A stretch of 64,000 nt of DNA from Actinomycetaceae bacterium (GCA_028724265.1 JAQYDG010000004.1:620001-684000); one strand, 5' to 3'; positions 8,010-17,966 are shown, counted from the stretch's first letter. Translations and numbers: made by a program. Notes: generated by a model from the letters alone, not told the origin.

Positions 8010-9540
8010 GACGCTGAGCCGATTCTTTTCCCGAGGGTATCCAATACGTCCTGGATGTATGGCGGTGGATTCAGGGTGTGCTCTGACGTGGCGATGGCTA
8101 GAGCCGCATCCGTCTTGTTTTTCTGCATCCATGCAGCAAACGGAGGTTCTTTTACTTTGGGAAACACGAGTTGCAGAGACTCATTCGTGTTTGCGCTTTC
8201 AATCTGGGGCTCTAACGTGTTTCCGAGGTTCGGATCGCCAATGGATAGAACCCTCCGTCCTTCCTGCAGGTAGGATCCTATTTTTTTCCTGCCAGTACTC
8301 TGGAGTATGGCCGTCATTGTCGCGGATAGCAAATAGGGAACGACCCAGCAGAGTTGCCAGTTCAAAGCATCGTCCGAACGACACGCCATTGATGGACATC
8401 ACGTCTACACCGCAGTCCAACGGTTCGCGACCAAACCTGTCGGTGAAAAACCTGGTGAAGACAATCTCATCGGAAGGGCCCTCCACGACCACGATCGTGT
8501 CAGCCAGGATCAGTCGGAGGGTGTCGAAACCAGAGAGCTTCTGGAAGTACCGGATCGTGTCTTTGTTCAGCGTGTTAAACCGCGCGGGTCTCCCGTCGCT
8601 GAGCAGGGTCACTTGACCAAGTCCGAGTCGGTTGAGGATATAAGAACTATGCGTTGTGATGAACACTTGTCGGTTTTGAGCAGAGCGTTCAATGTAAGAA
8701 ATGAGCTGACGCATTCGGGTGTGGCTGAGGTGGTTCTCTGGTTCCTCGATGAAAACGAGGCTGCTTGTGTCTGCATTTCGCCCCATGGCGAGGATGGTTT
8801 TGGCCACCGCCTGATTTCCCTGCCCAGCCATCGACAACGGAATGCCATCTACATCGGGGATGAGAGCGGTTTCCCATGAGGCTGAGCGAGACTGATCGAT
8901 CTGTAACCCCACCACTGCTCCTGGAAGCGACTGATTCTCTTCGGCGAGTTCCTCGTTAAGCTCGCGCAAAACCTCGCCACCGAGGGTTGTGCGGAGCTTG
9001 CGGTGATCAACAGAAACTCGGCTGCGGTCTTTCGGGTCGAGACGGGTTTCCAAGATTTGTCTCGTGTAGTAATCAACGCCACGCTCGGAGCGGATCGTTC
9101 GACTATCGATCAATGAGATGCCGAGTTCCTTGGGTCGGCGCAGCACTGGGTGTCCGCCAAAGCTCAGCCATTCAACCATGTAATACTCAACTGGGAGAAC
9201 TTCAGGGCAGTCTTCTTGCTTGAAATAATCATCTAGCTCCTGCGTGTACTCTGGGTCAGGATGTGCCCAGATGGACAGACCAACCGAGTCTGCGTTCGCT
9301 AGGCGGTTTCTCGAAGAAGTCGTGAACAATGGTGCTGTTAAACCAATACGGATTCAGATACTCTGTCGCACGAACCCCGCCGACTCGCCCTGATAAGGCT
9401 AACGTCATTGCTTCCAAGAGCGTTGATTTACCCGCCTCATTTCCGCCAACGACATTACTGGCTCCCTGCTCAGGTTCAAACGTGAAGTCCCGAAACCTTC
9501 GATAGCCAAAAACCTGTACTCTCGTGATCGAGGCTGTCAC
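8006..9540 (-). pseudogene. OLD-family ATPase-TOPRIM nuclease (GajA-like), two frameshifts
   Basis: Three overlapping frames join into one OLD protein of about 510 residues. Frame 1 (GTG at 9540): Walker A in VGGNEAGKSTLLEAM, residues 31-45. Frame 2: SSLVFIEEPENHLS (Walker B), VFITTHSSYILNRL, then TOPRIM segments TIVVVEGPSDEIVFTRFF and FAIRDNDGH. Frame 3: RRVLSIGDPNLGNTLEPQIE to the stop. The first break lies near 9305-9315, the second at an A7 run (8280-8286). Each is restored by removing one base. The gene starts by GTGA overlap with res and ends by ATGA overlap with the helicase. Class 2 OLD proteins pair with UvrD-like helicases in Gabija anti-phage defence. As written it is inactive; base-calling error at the breaks is possible. 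Confidence 0.8.
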
Positions 9541-12509
9541 TGTGCTACCACCTCTTTGATCATGGTGACGATGTCGTCGTGCTTGAGCTGTGGGGAAAAC
9601 TGGACGTTGATGTTCTCGTCGCTAATGGATTCGAAGAACTTCTTAGCTGCCTTGAATCGTAGCTTTTCTGATTCGCGTAGGTCTGATTGGGCGTTGACGT
9701 CTTTGGTTTCGATGATGAAGTTCAGCGACATTTTGCCGTCTGTACCTTTGAGAACGTACATGAAGTCTGGGCTTGTGGTGCCACCGAAATACACAGGGAT
9801 CCTGATAGATCGCCTTGGTATCTTGCCATATACGACAACCTCGTCAAGCGCATCGGAGTCTTGAATGTTGTCTTTTTCTTTCGGTGAATCGTAGACGAAC
9901 GCGTCGTAGAGGAACTTGTCTGGCACGTTCGCGCTGGCATCCCGATAGATACCGATGTTGCCTTGAACGACGTTGCGTAGTGGTTGCCCGTCTGGTTCGG
10001 TCAGGGCTGTGGCTCCCAATGATGCGTCGATACGGGTGTAGGAGAATCGGTTGATGAATTCGCGTTGCATCCACCCTTGGAATTCTGCGACGAACCTAGC
10101 CAGCGTTGCCTTGTTAAAGAATCCCTCTGCTAACGGATGCTTCGAGTTGTAGCGAACAAGACCAGCGTTGATCGCCTGGATAGGCAAATAAGTTTGAAGG
10201 TAGGCAGCTTTGAGCCAGTCCCCATAGGTGAGCGTGTCATCGATGGAAAACACGGTCTTGGTTGATGCCTTCGCAACGAGCTCGCCATCGTCGTCACGCT
10301 CGATCGTTTCTTGCGTAAATCGCCCAGTCTGCGCGGTGTAGATTTCCGAGTCCAAGATGTGGTCGATACAGGCCGCGATTTCCTGATCACTGAGGTCTTC
10401 GAGTCGCAGGTAGTACTTGGCGTTGACAGCTTCCCATAGGTCTTTCAGCTCGGCATAACGTCCGGGGCGGATACCCACCTTGGTTTTGGTCTTGTCCGTG
10501 ACGACCTTGTCAGGCTTGAGTTTGCCCGTGTTGAATTGCGGGTACGCTTGCAACAATTCAGATTCTTTGCCTTCGATAATGTTCTTGTCGGTATCGACAA
10601 AACCTTCCTTTAGCAGGCGAATGAACAGATCTGTTTCAACGATTCCAAGTTCTGCAGCGACCTTAGGCAAGAGTTCTTTCACCGACGGGGTTACCGCAGC
10701 GACGTCAGAGTTGATCTCGCCGATTAGTGCGTTAGCGAACGACTTTTCGGTGTAATCGACCAAATACGTGAGGTAGAACTGCTCATTCGCGAGCCGGGTT
10801 CCGTTCGTGTCCACAGGCAGGCGCAGACCGCGTCCCACTTCTTGCAGCTTGGAGATCTCTGAGCCCGAGGAGCGCAGTTTGACAATCTGGAAGACGTTTG
10901 GGTTGTCCCAACCCTCACGCAGCGTCCATTTCGAGAAAATGAACCGCATCGTATTCGGCGTACCGTCTGGGCGCGTGAATGACAGCAATGACTGCTTGTC
11001 CCGCAGAATCTGGTCAACCTCGGCTTGGATTGCTTCATCACTTGAAGAATTATCCGCAGAGAAATAGCCGCCGTTTGTCGCTGCTACATCTTCTAATGAA
11101 GCACGCAGATAGGCGACGTACTCTTGACCCGCTGCGGATGTATCGTTCTTGTGCTTGTCGATTTGCTCGCCCAGTTTCGTGCTAAGAAGTTCGTGGAAGC
11201 GTGCACGCAGATGCCCTGGACCGTCCTCACCACGGTACGACTCAATCGAGTCGATGAAAAACAAGGTGAGTGTCTTAACTCTGCTGGAGCGTCGGAAGTT
11301 CTCCCACTCGACTTCAAAGTGATTATCGAGCGCTTGCTTCATCATTAAGCTCTGATAGGTCTCTGAGTACACGCGGCTAGCCAAAATATCGCCCGTGGCA
11401 AGAATCTGCCCGTTCGACAACGTGACACCTGATTTAATCAGCGGATTCTCTGTCTTACCCACACCCTCAACCGTGAGACCAGCAAAATCACCATCCACAC
11501 CATCCAGGGATTCACCCGCTCGCAAAGTGATGGACTTGCCCGTATCCAGGTTGTTGAACGTGGCACTCTTGGGTTTCGAGCGTGACATGCCAATGAGCTT
11601 GAGACGAACAGATTCGCTCCCGTCATCTTGCGGGTATTGGATCGCCACGCCCTTGACGAGCTGTTCGTTAAACGCTTCGACCGAGCCTAGGTTGAACACG
11701 AGATTGTTGTAATCGGTTGCTCCTGACTTGTCGAGCTGCGGGAACGTTGCTCCGAAGCGGAAAATCGCTTGTGGCTGGATTTGCTTAAGCAGGACTTGAT
11801 AGGCCTTGTTTTCACGGCGGAACCGGTGCGGCTCATCAATAATCACGATCGGTCGAGTCATTGCCAATGCCTCATAGGGTTGACTTGACATGCCCAATAC
11901 CGTCTGGTCATAGACCATCGCCATCGTCGCTTTGGACTGCAACATCCCATCAGTCATCAACAACGCACTAATGCGACCTTTCGATAAGCGGGAGGCTTGC
12001 ACGAAGTTCGAGATCGCCGACGGAAACATTTTCCTGCCCTTGCGTCGCTTCTGCGGATCAAGAACCTCCAAATCTAGTTTGAAACGCCCGCCATACACGT
12101 CATCGAAATATTGGCGCGCATAGTCTGCTTTGATGAAAGCACGCGTGCCTTCCTTAATCGGGGTCGAGGGTACCAAAATGATGAATTTATGGAATCCATA
12201 GAGACGGTTCAGCTCGAACATCAACTGCGTGTACACCAATGTTTTGCCAGTTCCGGTCTCCATCTTGATGTCTACACCCAGCACACCATCGTCCGTGTGG
12301 GTGCGCCACGCTTTCGGCACAGTCGGCACACCATCGACAGCCCCAGCCTGCAATTGAGCAATATTATGCGTGATCTGTGGATCACCAACGTCAAAGACTG
12401 GATTTGCCTCTGAGGGAGACGAAAAACTCAAATCAACGTCCGCGAACACTCTAGTGGCTGCATTCAACGCACGCTGCTGGTGGTCGAGAGTTTGAAGCCT
12501 AATCTGCAT
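9537..12509 (-). CDS. res: Type III restriction enzyme, Res subunit
   Basis: The 990-residue protein is an SF2 translocase-nuclease. Walker A is METGTGKT at residues 83-90, the DEAD-like box is VIIDEPHRFR, SF2 motif VI lies in LQEVGRGLRLPVD, and a C-terminal PD-(D/E)xK-type nuclease region contains TSPDFMYVL followed by LNFIIETKDVN. With Mod it forms the type III complex that cuts after convergent ATP-driven movement between unmethylated sites. It starts 3 nt after mod and overlaps the OLD gene by GTGA, so the genes are one operon. The frame is intact, although mod upstream is broken; Res needs Mod for recognition, so it should be idle while mod is off. Confidence 0.95.
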   Translation of the reverse strand: MQIRLQTLDHQQRALNAATRVFADVDLSFSSPSEANPVFDVGDPQITHNIAQLQAGAVDGVPTVPKAWRTHTDDGVLGVDIKMETGTGKTLVYTQLMFELNRLYGFHKFIILVPSTPIKEGTRAFIKADYARQYFDDVYGGRFKLDLEVLDPQKRRKGRKMFPSAISNFVQASRLSKGRISALLMTDGMLQSKATMAMVYDQTVLGMSSQPYEALAMTRPIVIIDEPHRFRRENKAYQVLLKQIQPQAIFRFGATFPQLDKSGATDYNNLVFNLGSVEAFNEQLVKGVAIQYPQDDGSESVRLKLIGMSRSKPKSATFNNLDTGKSITLRAGESLDGVDGDFAGLTVEGVGKTENPLIKSGVTLSNGQILATGDILASRVYSETYQSLMMKQALDNHFEVEWENFRRSSRVKTLTLFFIDSIESYRGEDGPGHLRARFHELLSTKLGEQIDKHKNDTSAAGQEYVAYLRASLEDVAATNGGYFSADNSSSDEAIQAEVDQILRDKQSLLSFTRPDGTPNTMRFIFSKWTLREGWDNPNVFQIVKLRSSGSEISKLQEVGRGLRLPVDTNGTRLANEQFYLTYLVDYTEKSFANALIGEINSDVAAVTPSVKELLPKVAAELGIVETDLFIRLLKEGFVDTDKNIIEGKESELLQAYPQFNTGKLKPDKVVTDKTKTKVGIRPGRYAELKDLWEAVNAKYYLRLEDLSDQEIAACIDHILDSEIYTAQTGRFTQETIERDDDGELVAKASTKTVFSIDDTLTYGDWLKAAYLQTYLPIQAINAGLVRYNSKHPLAEGFFNKATLARFVAEFQGWMQREFINRFSYTRIDASLGATALTEPDGQPLRNVVQGNIGIYRDASANVPDKFLYDAFVYDSPKEKDNIQDSDALDEVVVYGKIPRRSIRIPVYFGGTTSPDFMYVLKGTDGKMSLNFIIETKDVNAQSDLRESEKLRFKAAKKFFESISDENINVQFSPQLKHDDIVTMIKEVVAQ

Positions 12510-12512
12510 TAG

Positions 12513-14382
12513 TTAGAACCTCTCGATCACGTCAACGGTCTTGCCAGATTTCAACACAGCCAGATTCTTCTTCAACTCGTGCATCACCGAAAACTCAACC
12601 GAATAGCCAAACACCACCAGCCGAGACAACCCGACCGAGCCAGTCTCTACCAGCCTGACAAGAGCTACCACATCATCACTCGTGAGCCCAGCGTCAATGA
12701 CATATCCAGAATCACCACACACATCAAGCTCGTAGCTCTCGAGCCTCACCTTATTGGCGGTGGTTGTTAGCCCGTAACCATCCCTCACAAGCCATGTCGC
12801 CAGCACGGTGTCGTGACCAGGGGTTCCATCCAAATCAAACTTCGACACATAATCACCTGCGAACAACGATTCCGAAGCCGCTGGATCGAAACGCTCAAGC
12901 TGATCCAACACCTGCCCTGACGGTTCCTCCAAACGGTAAAGGCGGAACCCATAATCAATATCCGAGTCCGTCTCTTCTTTAATCTTTGCAGCAGCACGCC
13001 GAATACGCTCGCGACCAATTTCGTCAATCGTGCGGTAACCGGCCTGATACGCCGGTTTCCTCGAATCAATCTTCTCCGGAAGTTGCACCATTATGTACTT
13101 GCGATTTCCTCCATCCTCAGCATTTAGCTGCATAACCGCATCAGCTGTTGTCCCAGAACCAGAAAAGAAATCGAGAATAATGTCTCCCTGAGCCTTAGAG
13201 CGAATTGTTGCACCTTGAACGGCAAGTTTCACTAGATCCACTGGTTTAGGAAAAGAGAAAAGAGAATCAAGCCCTAGCACTTGTAAGTCTTGGACTCCGA
13301 GCTTGTTGAGGTATTTTGCATAACCTTCCCCATCGAAGTCTTTTAAAACAGTATAGAATTTCGAGGTATCTTCATCCACGCGCCGCAGCCTACCCACGAG
13401 CGAGTATCCATCCTTTGGCACAAGAACATATACTCCGTTAGCTATCCCTTTATCAATTTCTTTTTTCTTTTCAAGTCCGAAGTAGTCAGCAATCTCCTCA
13501 TAGGGACAGGTTCCATATTTTCCGAATTCCTTACGTAACCAGTCGGTCTCAACCCAGTATTCCACTCCTCCCTTTGAAACAATCCGCCCGCGTATATCTT
13601 TTGGGCGCCCTAGTGGCGAAAACTTGTCGATATCTCTCGCATAGGCCGGTAAATAGTCATGACCGATAACAGCTTGCTTTGCTAGCCCCCCGCCTTCCGA
13701 TCGAACGATTATGAAGCCAGCAACATAATTCTGTTCACCGAATACTTCATCACACAACAACTTGAGATTCGATTGCTCATTGTCATCGATGCTGATGAAA
13801 ATAACTCCGTCGTCAGCAAGGAGTTCTTTGGCTAGTTGGAGCCTGGGGTACATGAAGGTGAGCCATGCCGAGTGTGAGGACTTGCCTTGGAGGTCGAGGA
13901 CTCGTTCTGCTTCGTCTTCGCTGAGTCCGATCTTGTCGACGAGCTGGGCGGGCGTGAATCCGAAGTCGTCGTTGTAGACGAACCCGTCAGAACCCGTGTT
14001 GTAGGGCGGGTCAATGTAAATGCATTTAACTTGGCCTGCGTATGAGCCAAGAAGATGTTTGAGCGCATCGAGGTTGTCACCGACGATGTAGAGGTTTTCG
14101 GAGTTCTTGTTCTCCGGTTGGCTGTTGTGGTCGAGGTCTGGGACGACAACGGTTTCGGTTTCTGTGGAGGTCAGGTACTTTGCATACGATTTGCCGAGGA
14201 ATTTCAGCTCGTAGCCTTCACGCGAAAGATTGATCTGCCCCCCCCCGGAGAGCTTCTTCCAAGGTGTCAATCATGAAGTTACCGTCTTTGTCGAAATACT
14301 CAGGCAACGCTGCGCGGATTCGTTCGATTTCGAAGTCGTTCGGGGTGACTGTTTCGTTATGTTCGCGTGCATCACGGATCAT
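12513..14382 (-). CDS. mod: Type III DNA adenine methyltransferase Mod, frame-broken at a G9 tract (phase variable)
   Basis: The N6-adenine methyltransferase (beta class) has CIYIDPPYNTG (catalytic motif IV) before the target-recognition region and DFFSGSGTTADAVM (motif I) after it. The natural start is ATG 14382 (GGAGCCAACAAA before it), which overlaps the stop of the upstream small gene by ATGA. That frame reads through EYFDKDGNFMIDTLEEALRGG and then stops, after 54 residues, because of a run of nine G (plus-strand C at 14238-14246). The rest of the protein is one base off. With eight G (or eleven) the frames join as EEALRGGQINLSREGYELKF, giving about 622 residues. So the gene reads OFF here; a TTG at 14270 could give an N-terminally shortened form. 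The central recognition region (about 13200-13700) is visibly more AT-rich than the flanks. Confidence 0.88.
14238..14246. repeat. Homopolymer tract G9 (coding strand) in mod
   Basis: A run of nine C on the plus strand, nine G on the mod coding strand, falls about 45 codons into mod. Its length sets the reading frame: 8 or 11 in frame, 9 and 10 out of frame. Long G tracts are classic phase-variation switches in contingency genes. Confidence 0.85.
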
Positions 14383-14567
14383 TTTGTTGGCTCCTTGCTG
14401 GTTTCGCAAATGTCACTGATATCGACTGCCAAGGCAGTGCAGATGCGGTCGAGCACATCAGTAGTGACGGTGGTGAACATTGAACTCAGTTCCAGCAGAT
14501 ACGCAGCACACGTAAGCCCTCCGGGCACGACAGGCTTAGAGCCTTGTGCTGGTTCAAAGAACTTCAC
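14379..14567 (-). CDS. Small HTH-like leader protein of the type III operon
   Basis: The 62-residue frame starts at GTG 14567 with a strong ribosome site (TGAGGAGGGCGA) and ends overlapping the mod start by ATGA. Its second half, TTVTTDVLDRICTALAVDIS followed by DICE, closely resembles the last helices of small XRE-family (Cro/CI-type) regulators. The first half (MKFFEPAQGSKPVVPGG) does not look like a helix-turn-helix, so the DNA-reading helices appear missing or replaced. It may be a truncated regulator remnant whose translation now mainly couples to mod. A role as a control protein for the R-M system is possible but unproven. Confidence 0.5.
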   Translation of the reverse strand: MKFFEPAQGSKPVVPGGLTCAAYLLELSSMFTTVTTDVLDRICTALAVDISDICETSKEPTK

Positions 14568-14931
14568 TCGCCCTCCTCACCACAAATCTCACGCGTCCTC
14601 ACACACTAGCCTCACGTTTTCTCACAGCCACGGGAATCCCGATTTCGGCCGTGTAAAACAGATACCGAGCCAGCCCAGTCATGCGCGAGCGTAAAGAACT
14701 TCTTCACATCGTACCGCACGCGAGTGCTGTGAGGAATGAAGGGTTTCATAGCTGACAAGAACAAGGGCAAGGGTCTTTTTGGACACCACGAACGGGGCGG
14801 CCGTAGCTAACAAAGCGGCTCGGACGAAAAGCGGCGTCACGCGCGGGAAAACAGCGAGGCCCGGATATTACTAGCAACGTAGCCAAGAACCTGCAATTAT
14901 TGCAGTACAAGCTACAGTTCAAGGAGGACAT
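14568..14931. other. Divergent promoter region between the defence operon and threonine aldolase
   Basis: No convincing gene is seen. The minus-strand side has several GTGAGG repeats just before the small leader gene. A 24-codon plus-strand frame starting at the ATG near 14736 (MKGFIADKNKGKGLFGHHER) has no known match and weak start signals. Promoters for the leftward type III operon and the rightward threonine aldolase gene must lie here. Confidence 0.5.
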
Positions 14932-15957
14932 ATGCTCTCGTTCGCCAGCGACTATATTGCAGGAGCGCATCCCAAGGTGTTGCAGCACCTCGTGGAAACA
15001 AACCTCGAAAATCTCCCTGGGTATGGGAGCGACACCTACACCGATCAGGCAGCCCACAAGATCAGAACCGCATGCGAGTGCCCCGATGCGCAGGTGCAGT
15101 TCCTCGCTGGCGGCACGCAGGCGAACCAATTTGTGATCAGTACCGGCATCGCGCCATATCAAGGCGTCATCGCTGCAGCAACCGGCCACGTGAGCATTCA
15201 TGAGGCTGGCGCCATCGAATACAGTGGGCACAAGGTGCTGGAAATTCCTGGCACGAACGGGAAGCTGGCCGCTGACGATGTTCGCACGTGGCTCGACACG
15301 TTCTGGGCTGATGGGAACCACCAACAGATGGTGATGCCTGGGATGGTCTACATTTCTCAGCCCACCGAGTACGGCACGATCTATTCGAAAGCCGAACTGG
15401 AGGCACTCTACGGCGTCTGCCAGGACTACCGCATACCGTTGTTTATTGACGGCGCACGCCTGGGATACGCCTTGGCCAGCCCGAGCAACGACGTCACCCT
15501 GCCCGAGCTTGCCCACCTGTGTGACGTGTTCTATATCGGCGGCACAAAAGTGGGGACGCTGTGCGGCGAGGCTGTGGTGTATACACACCTCAACGCTCCG
15601 GAAAACCTGATCACCCAGGTTCGCCAGCACGGGGCTCTGTTGGCCAAAGGCCGCCTGCTGAGCGTCCAGTTTGACGCCCTGTTTACCGACGGCCTCTACC
15701 TGGAAATCGGTAAGCACGGAATCGAGATGGCGGAAAAACTCAAGGCGCTCTTTACCGATCGGGGCTACGACTTTTTCCTTGAGTCACCCACCAACCAACA
15801 GTTCATCATTATGGACAACGCGAAAATGCGAGAACTCGCACAGGAGGTGGAGTTCAGTTTCTGGGAAAAGTACGACGACGAGCATACTGTGGTGCGCTTC
15901 GCCACCAGCTGGTCAACCACCCAGGAGGACATCGACGGACTCGCCGCAATCCTCTAG
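14932..15957 (+). CDS. ltaE: Low-specificity L-threonine aldolase (PLP-dependent)
   Basis: The 341-residue beta-eliminating lyase cleaves L-threonine or L-allo-threonine to glycine and acetaldehyde. The family pattern is clear: FASDYIAGAHPKVLQHL, the early glycine-rich FLAGGTQANQFV that holds the PLP phosphate, HVSIHEAGAIEYSGHK, the cofactor-facing Asp in LFIDGARLGYAL, and the Schiff-base lysine in VFYIGGTKVGTLCGEA. The ATG has an ideal ribosome site (AAGGAGGACAT). It stands alone between divergent and convergent neighbours. The following 218 bp before the next stop carry two copies of CCCCTCTAGAG but no gene. Confidence 0.93.
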   Translation: MLSFASDYIAGAHPKVLQHLVETNLENLPGYGSDTYTDQAAHKIRTACECPDAQVQFLAGGTQANQFVISTGIAPYQGVIAAATGHVSIHEAGAIEYSGHKVLEIPGTNGKLAADDVRTWLDTFWADGNHQQMVMPGMVYISQPTEYGTIYSKAELEALYGVCQDYRIPLFIDGARLGYALASPSNDVTLPELAHLCDVFYIGGTKVGTLCGEAVVYTHLNAPENLITQVRQHGALLAKGRLLSVQFDALFTDGLYLEIGKHGIEMAEKLKALFTDRGYDFFLESPTNQQFIIMDNAKMRELAQEVEFSFWEKYDDEHTVVRFATSWSTTQEDIDGLAAIL

Positions 15958-16175
15958 CGCCCCCCCTATAGCCTCTAGCTCTCGGGTCTCCACACGTAAA
16001 AAGGTACTGCTCAATCCAACAGGTACTCCCCAAGATCCAACACGCAGTTTCCTAGGGCCGCCGAGGGGCAACGGGTAGAGACCCCTCTAGAGAGGAAGCT
16101 CGAGGCCTGAGGGGTAGCAGACAAAGCCCCCTCTAGAGGCAGCGGCGAGGCACTCGCGGGGAATGGGAAAGTCTC

Positions 16176-16946
16176 TTAGAGGTAACGGGCGAGGAAATCG
16201 CGCGTGCGGCTCTGGGTGGGGTTCTCAAAAATGTGCGTGGGCGTGCCTTCCTCCACAATCACACCGTCTGCCATAAATACCACCGTGCTGCTGACGTTGC
16301 GAGCAAACCCCATTTCGTGGGTGACCACCAGCATCGTCATCCCTTCGTCTGCCAATGAACGCATGACGCCGATCACTTCCCCCACCATTTCCGGATCGAG
16401 AGCGGACGTCGGCTCATCAAACAGCAACACCTCCGGATCCATCGCCAAAGCCCGCGAAATCGCCACCCGCTGCTTTTGCCCACCGGAAAGCTGGGACGGC
16501 TTCGCGTTCATATATGGCAGCATCCCTACCTTCTCTAAATAGCGCATAGCTTGGGCGCGCGCCTCCTCCTTCGAGCGCTTGAGCACCTTCTGCTGGCCGA
16601 TCATGCAGTTCTCCAACACCGTCATATTGGAAAACAGGTTGAAGTTCTGGAAAACCATCCCGACTTTGGATCGATAGGTACTCGCGTTCACCTCTCTCCC
16701 CCGAATATCGGTGCCATGGTAAAGAATCGTGCCACTCGTGGGCGTTTCCAGCATATTGATGCACCGCAGCAGCGTGGACTTTCCGCTGCCTGACGCGCCG
16801 ATAATACTCGTCACATCGCCGGGATGGACAGAAAAATTGATATCTCGCAAAACTTCATGATTGCCAAAATTCTTGGACACATGCTGGACGTCGATGATGG
16901 TTTCTCCGTTCATCACGTCCGGCTGAGCCATTTGATCGTTTGCCAT
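16176..16946 (-). CDS. Polar amino-acid ABC transporter, ATP-binding protein (GlnQ type)
   Basis: The 256-residue ABC ATPase has Walker [11 protein letters not shown]-loop [10 protein letters not shown], signature [16 protein letters not shown], Walker [15 protein letters not shown] and H-loop [11 protein letters not shown]. The FQNFNLF and HEMGFAR wording is characteristic of the PAAT family (GlnQ, HisP). It is the last gene of a minus-strand set behind a permease and a lipoprotein that complete one importer. A 180-bp gap separates it from the permease, which could hold a secondary promoter. Confidence 0.94.
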   Translation of the reverse strand: MANDQMAQPDVMNGETIIDVQHVSKNFGNHEVLRDINFSVHPGDVTSIIGASGSGKSTLLRCINMLETPTSGTILYHGTDIRGREVNASTYRSKVGMVFQNFNLFSNMTVLENCMIGQQKVLKRSKEEARAQAMRYLEKVGMLPYMNAKPSQLSGGQKQRVAISRALAMDPEVLLFDEPTSALDPEMVGEVIGVMRSLADEGMTMLVVTHEMGFARNVSSTVVFMADGVIVEEGTPTHIFENPTQSRTRDFLARYL

Positions 16947-17126
16947 GAGTACCTCTTACACTTTACAGTTTCCACACGGATCTTCGACGCTTCTACTCCC
17001 CGCGCTTTCCCTAGCTGCTTGCCACGCCTTTTCCAGTTTTCCAGGCTTCCGGTCACGCCTTTTCGAGGCTGCGTGCCAGACTAAGATCCACGCGTCAAGA
17101 TCCGGACTTTACGCGGGATCTCGTTA

Positions 17127-17966
17127 TCACGCCGAAGGATTCTTCGAATGCTGACGCGACTTTCTCGGCTCAAACGGCGAGCCCTGCTCGGGATATGTAT
17201 ACGTCCCTGCTGTCAGCACCAGTTGGTCTGTATTCACCAGCTCGTAATCGCTGTGCCCATCGAGCTTGCGTTCCACCACCCTCAGTGCATATGACGCAAG
17301 CAGCGTCAACGTGAGGTATCCAATCATTTCGATTGTTGCCGACGGGAAATACTTGAAGATTGCCCCGGACACCATCCTGTGCACAGAGAAGAACTCCGTG
17401 AAGCCAATAATGAACATCACGGAGGTGTCCTTGATGTTGATGATGAGGTTATTGCCAATCTGGGGCAGCAGGTTACGGAACGCTTGGGGCAAAATCACGT
17501 AGCGCATCGCCTGAACGTGGCTCATGCCAATAGCAGTGGCGCCCTCTGCCTGCCCCGGATCAACGCTCATAATGCCACCGCGCACCGACTCTGCCATATA
17601 TGCGCCCGTATTGATAGACACCACAAATATTGCCACAGACCACATGCCGGAGAACTGCACGGTATTATTCGTGAAATACGGCAGACCGTAGAAAATAAAC
17701 ACTGCCTGCAGAATCATGGGCGTGCCACGGAAAACTTCCACATAAATGCGAATAAGAATTCGCAAAGCTTTCAACAGCACTCGGCGCGCTAAAGGGTCAG
17801 TGGACGAATACGGAATTGTTTGGAGCATTCCGCAGATGAATCCGATCACGCAGCCAATAAACGTGGCAACCAGAGCAAGAATAACGGTGTTCACCATACC
17901 CGCTGCATACATGTGCCCATATTGCTGTAGCAGCGAGACGATATCACTCACGAGTTGTGAAAACAT
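17127..17966 (-). CDS. Polar amino-acid ABC transporter permease (HisM/GlnP type)
   Basis: The 279-residue inner-membrane protein has about five hydrophobic helices and the permease EAA-type loop that contacts the ATPase (SVDPGQAEGATAIGMSHVQA then VILPQAFRNLLPQIGN). FRGTPMILQAVFIFYG is a typical PAAT permease segment. A hydrophilic C-terminal tail (LVNTDQLVLTAGTYTYPEQG onwards) extends past the last helix and may interact with the ATPase. It lies between the solute-binding lipoprotein gene and the ATPase gene. Confidence 0.92.
   Translation of the reverse strand: MFSQLVSDIVSLLQQYGHMYAAGMVNTVILALVATFIGCVIGFICGMLQTIPYSSTDPLARRVLLKALRILIRIYVEVFRGTPMILQAVFIFYGLPYFTNNTVQFSGMWSVAIFVVSINTGAYMAESVRGGIMSVDPGQAEGATAIGMSHVQAMRYVILPQAFRNLLPQIGNNLIINIKDTSVMFIIGFTEFFSVHRMVSGAIFKYFPSATIEMIGYLTLTLLASYALRVVERKLDGHSDYELVNTDQLVLTAGTYTYPEQGSPFEPRKSRQHSKNPSA

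Noticed and set aside
8270-8300. Programmed ribosomal frameshift at A7 in the OLD gene
   Set aside because: Restoration needs a +1 shift, whereas A-run slippery sites usually cause -1; a second break and the dead helicase make plain decay more likely.
14746-15717. 323-codon frame antisense to threonine aldolase
   Set aside because: Shadow of a gene with clear catalytic motifs on the plus strand.
15958-16175. Repeated CCCCTCTAGAG and a C7 run after threonine aldolase
   Set aside because: Noncoding, only two copies, no U tract and no link to a gene frame; not enough to call an element.
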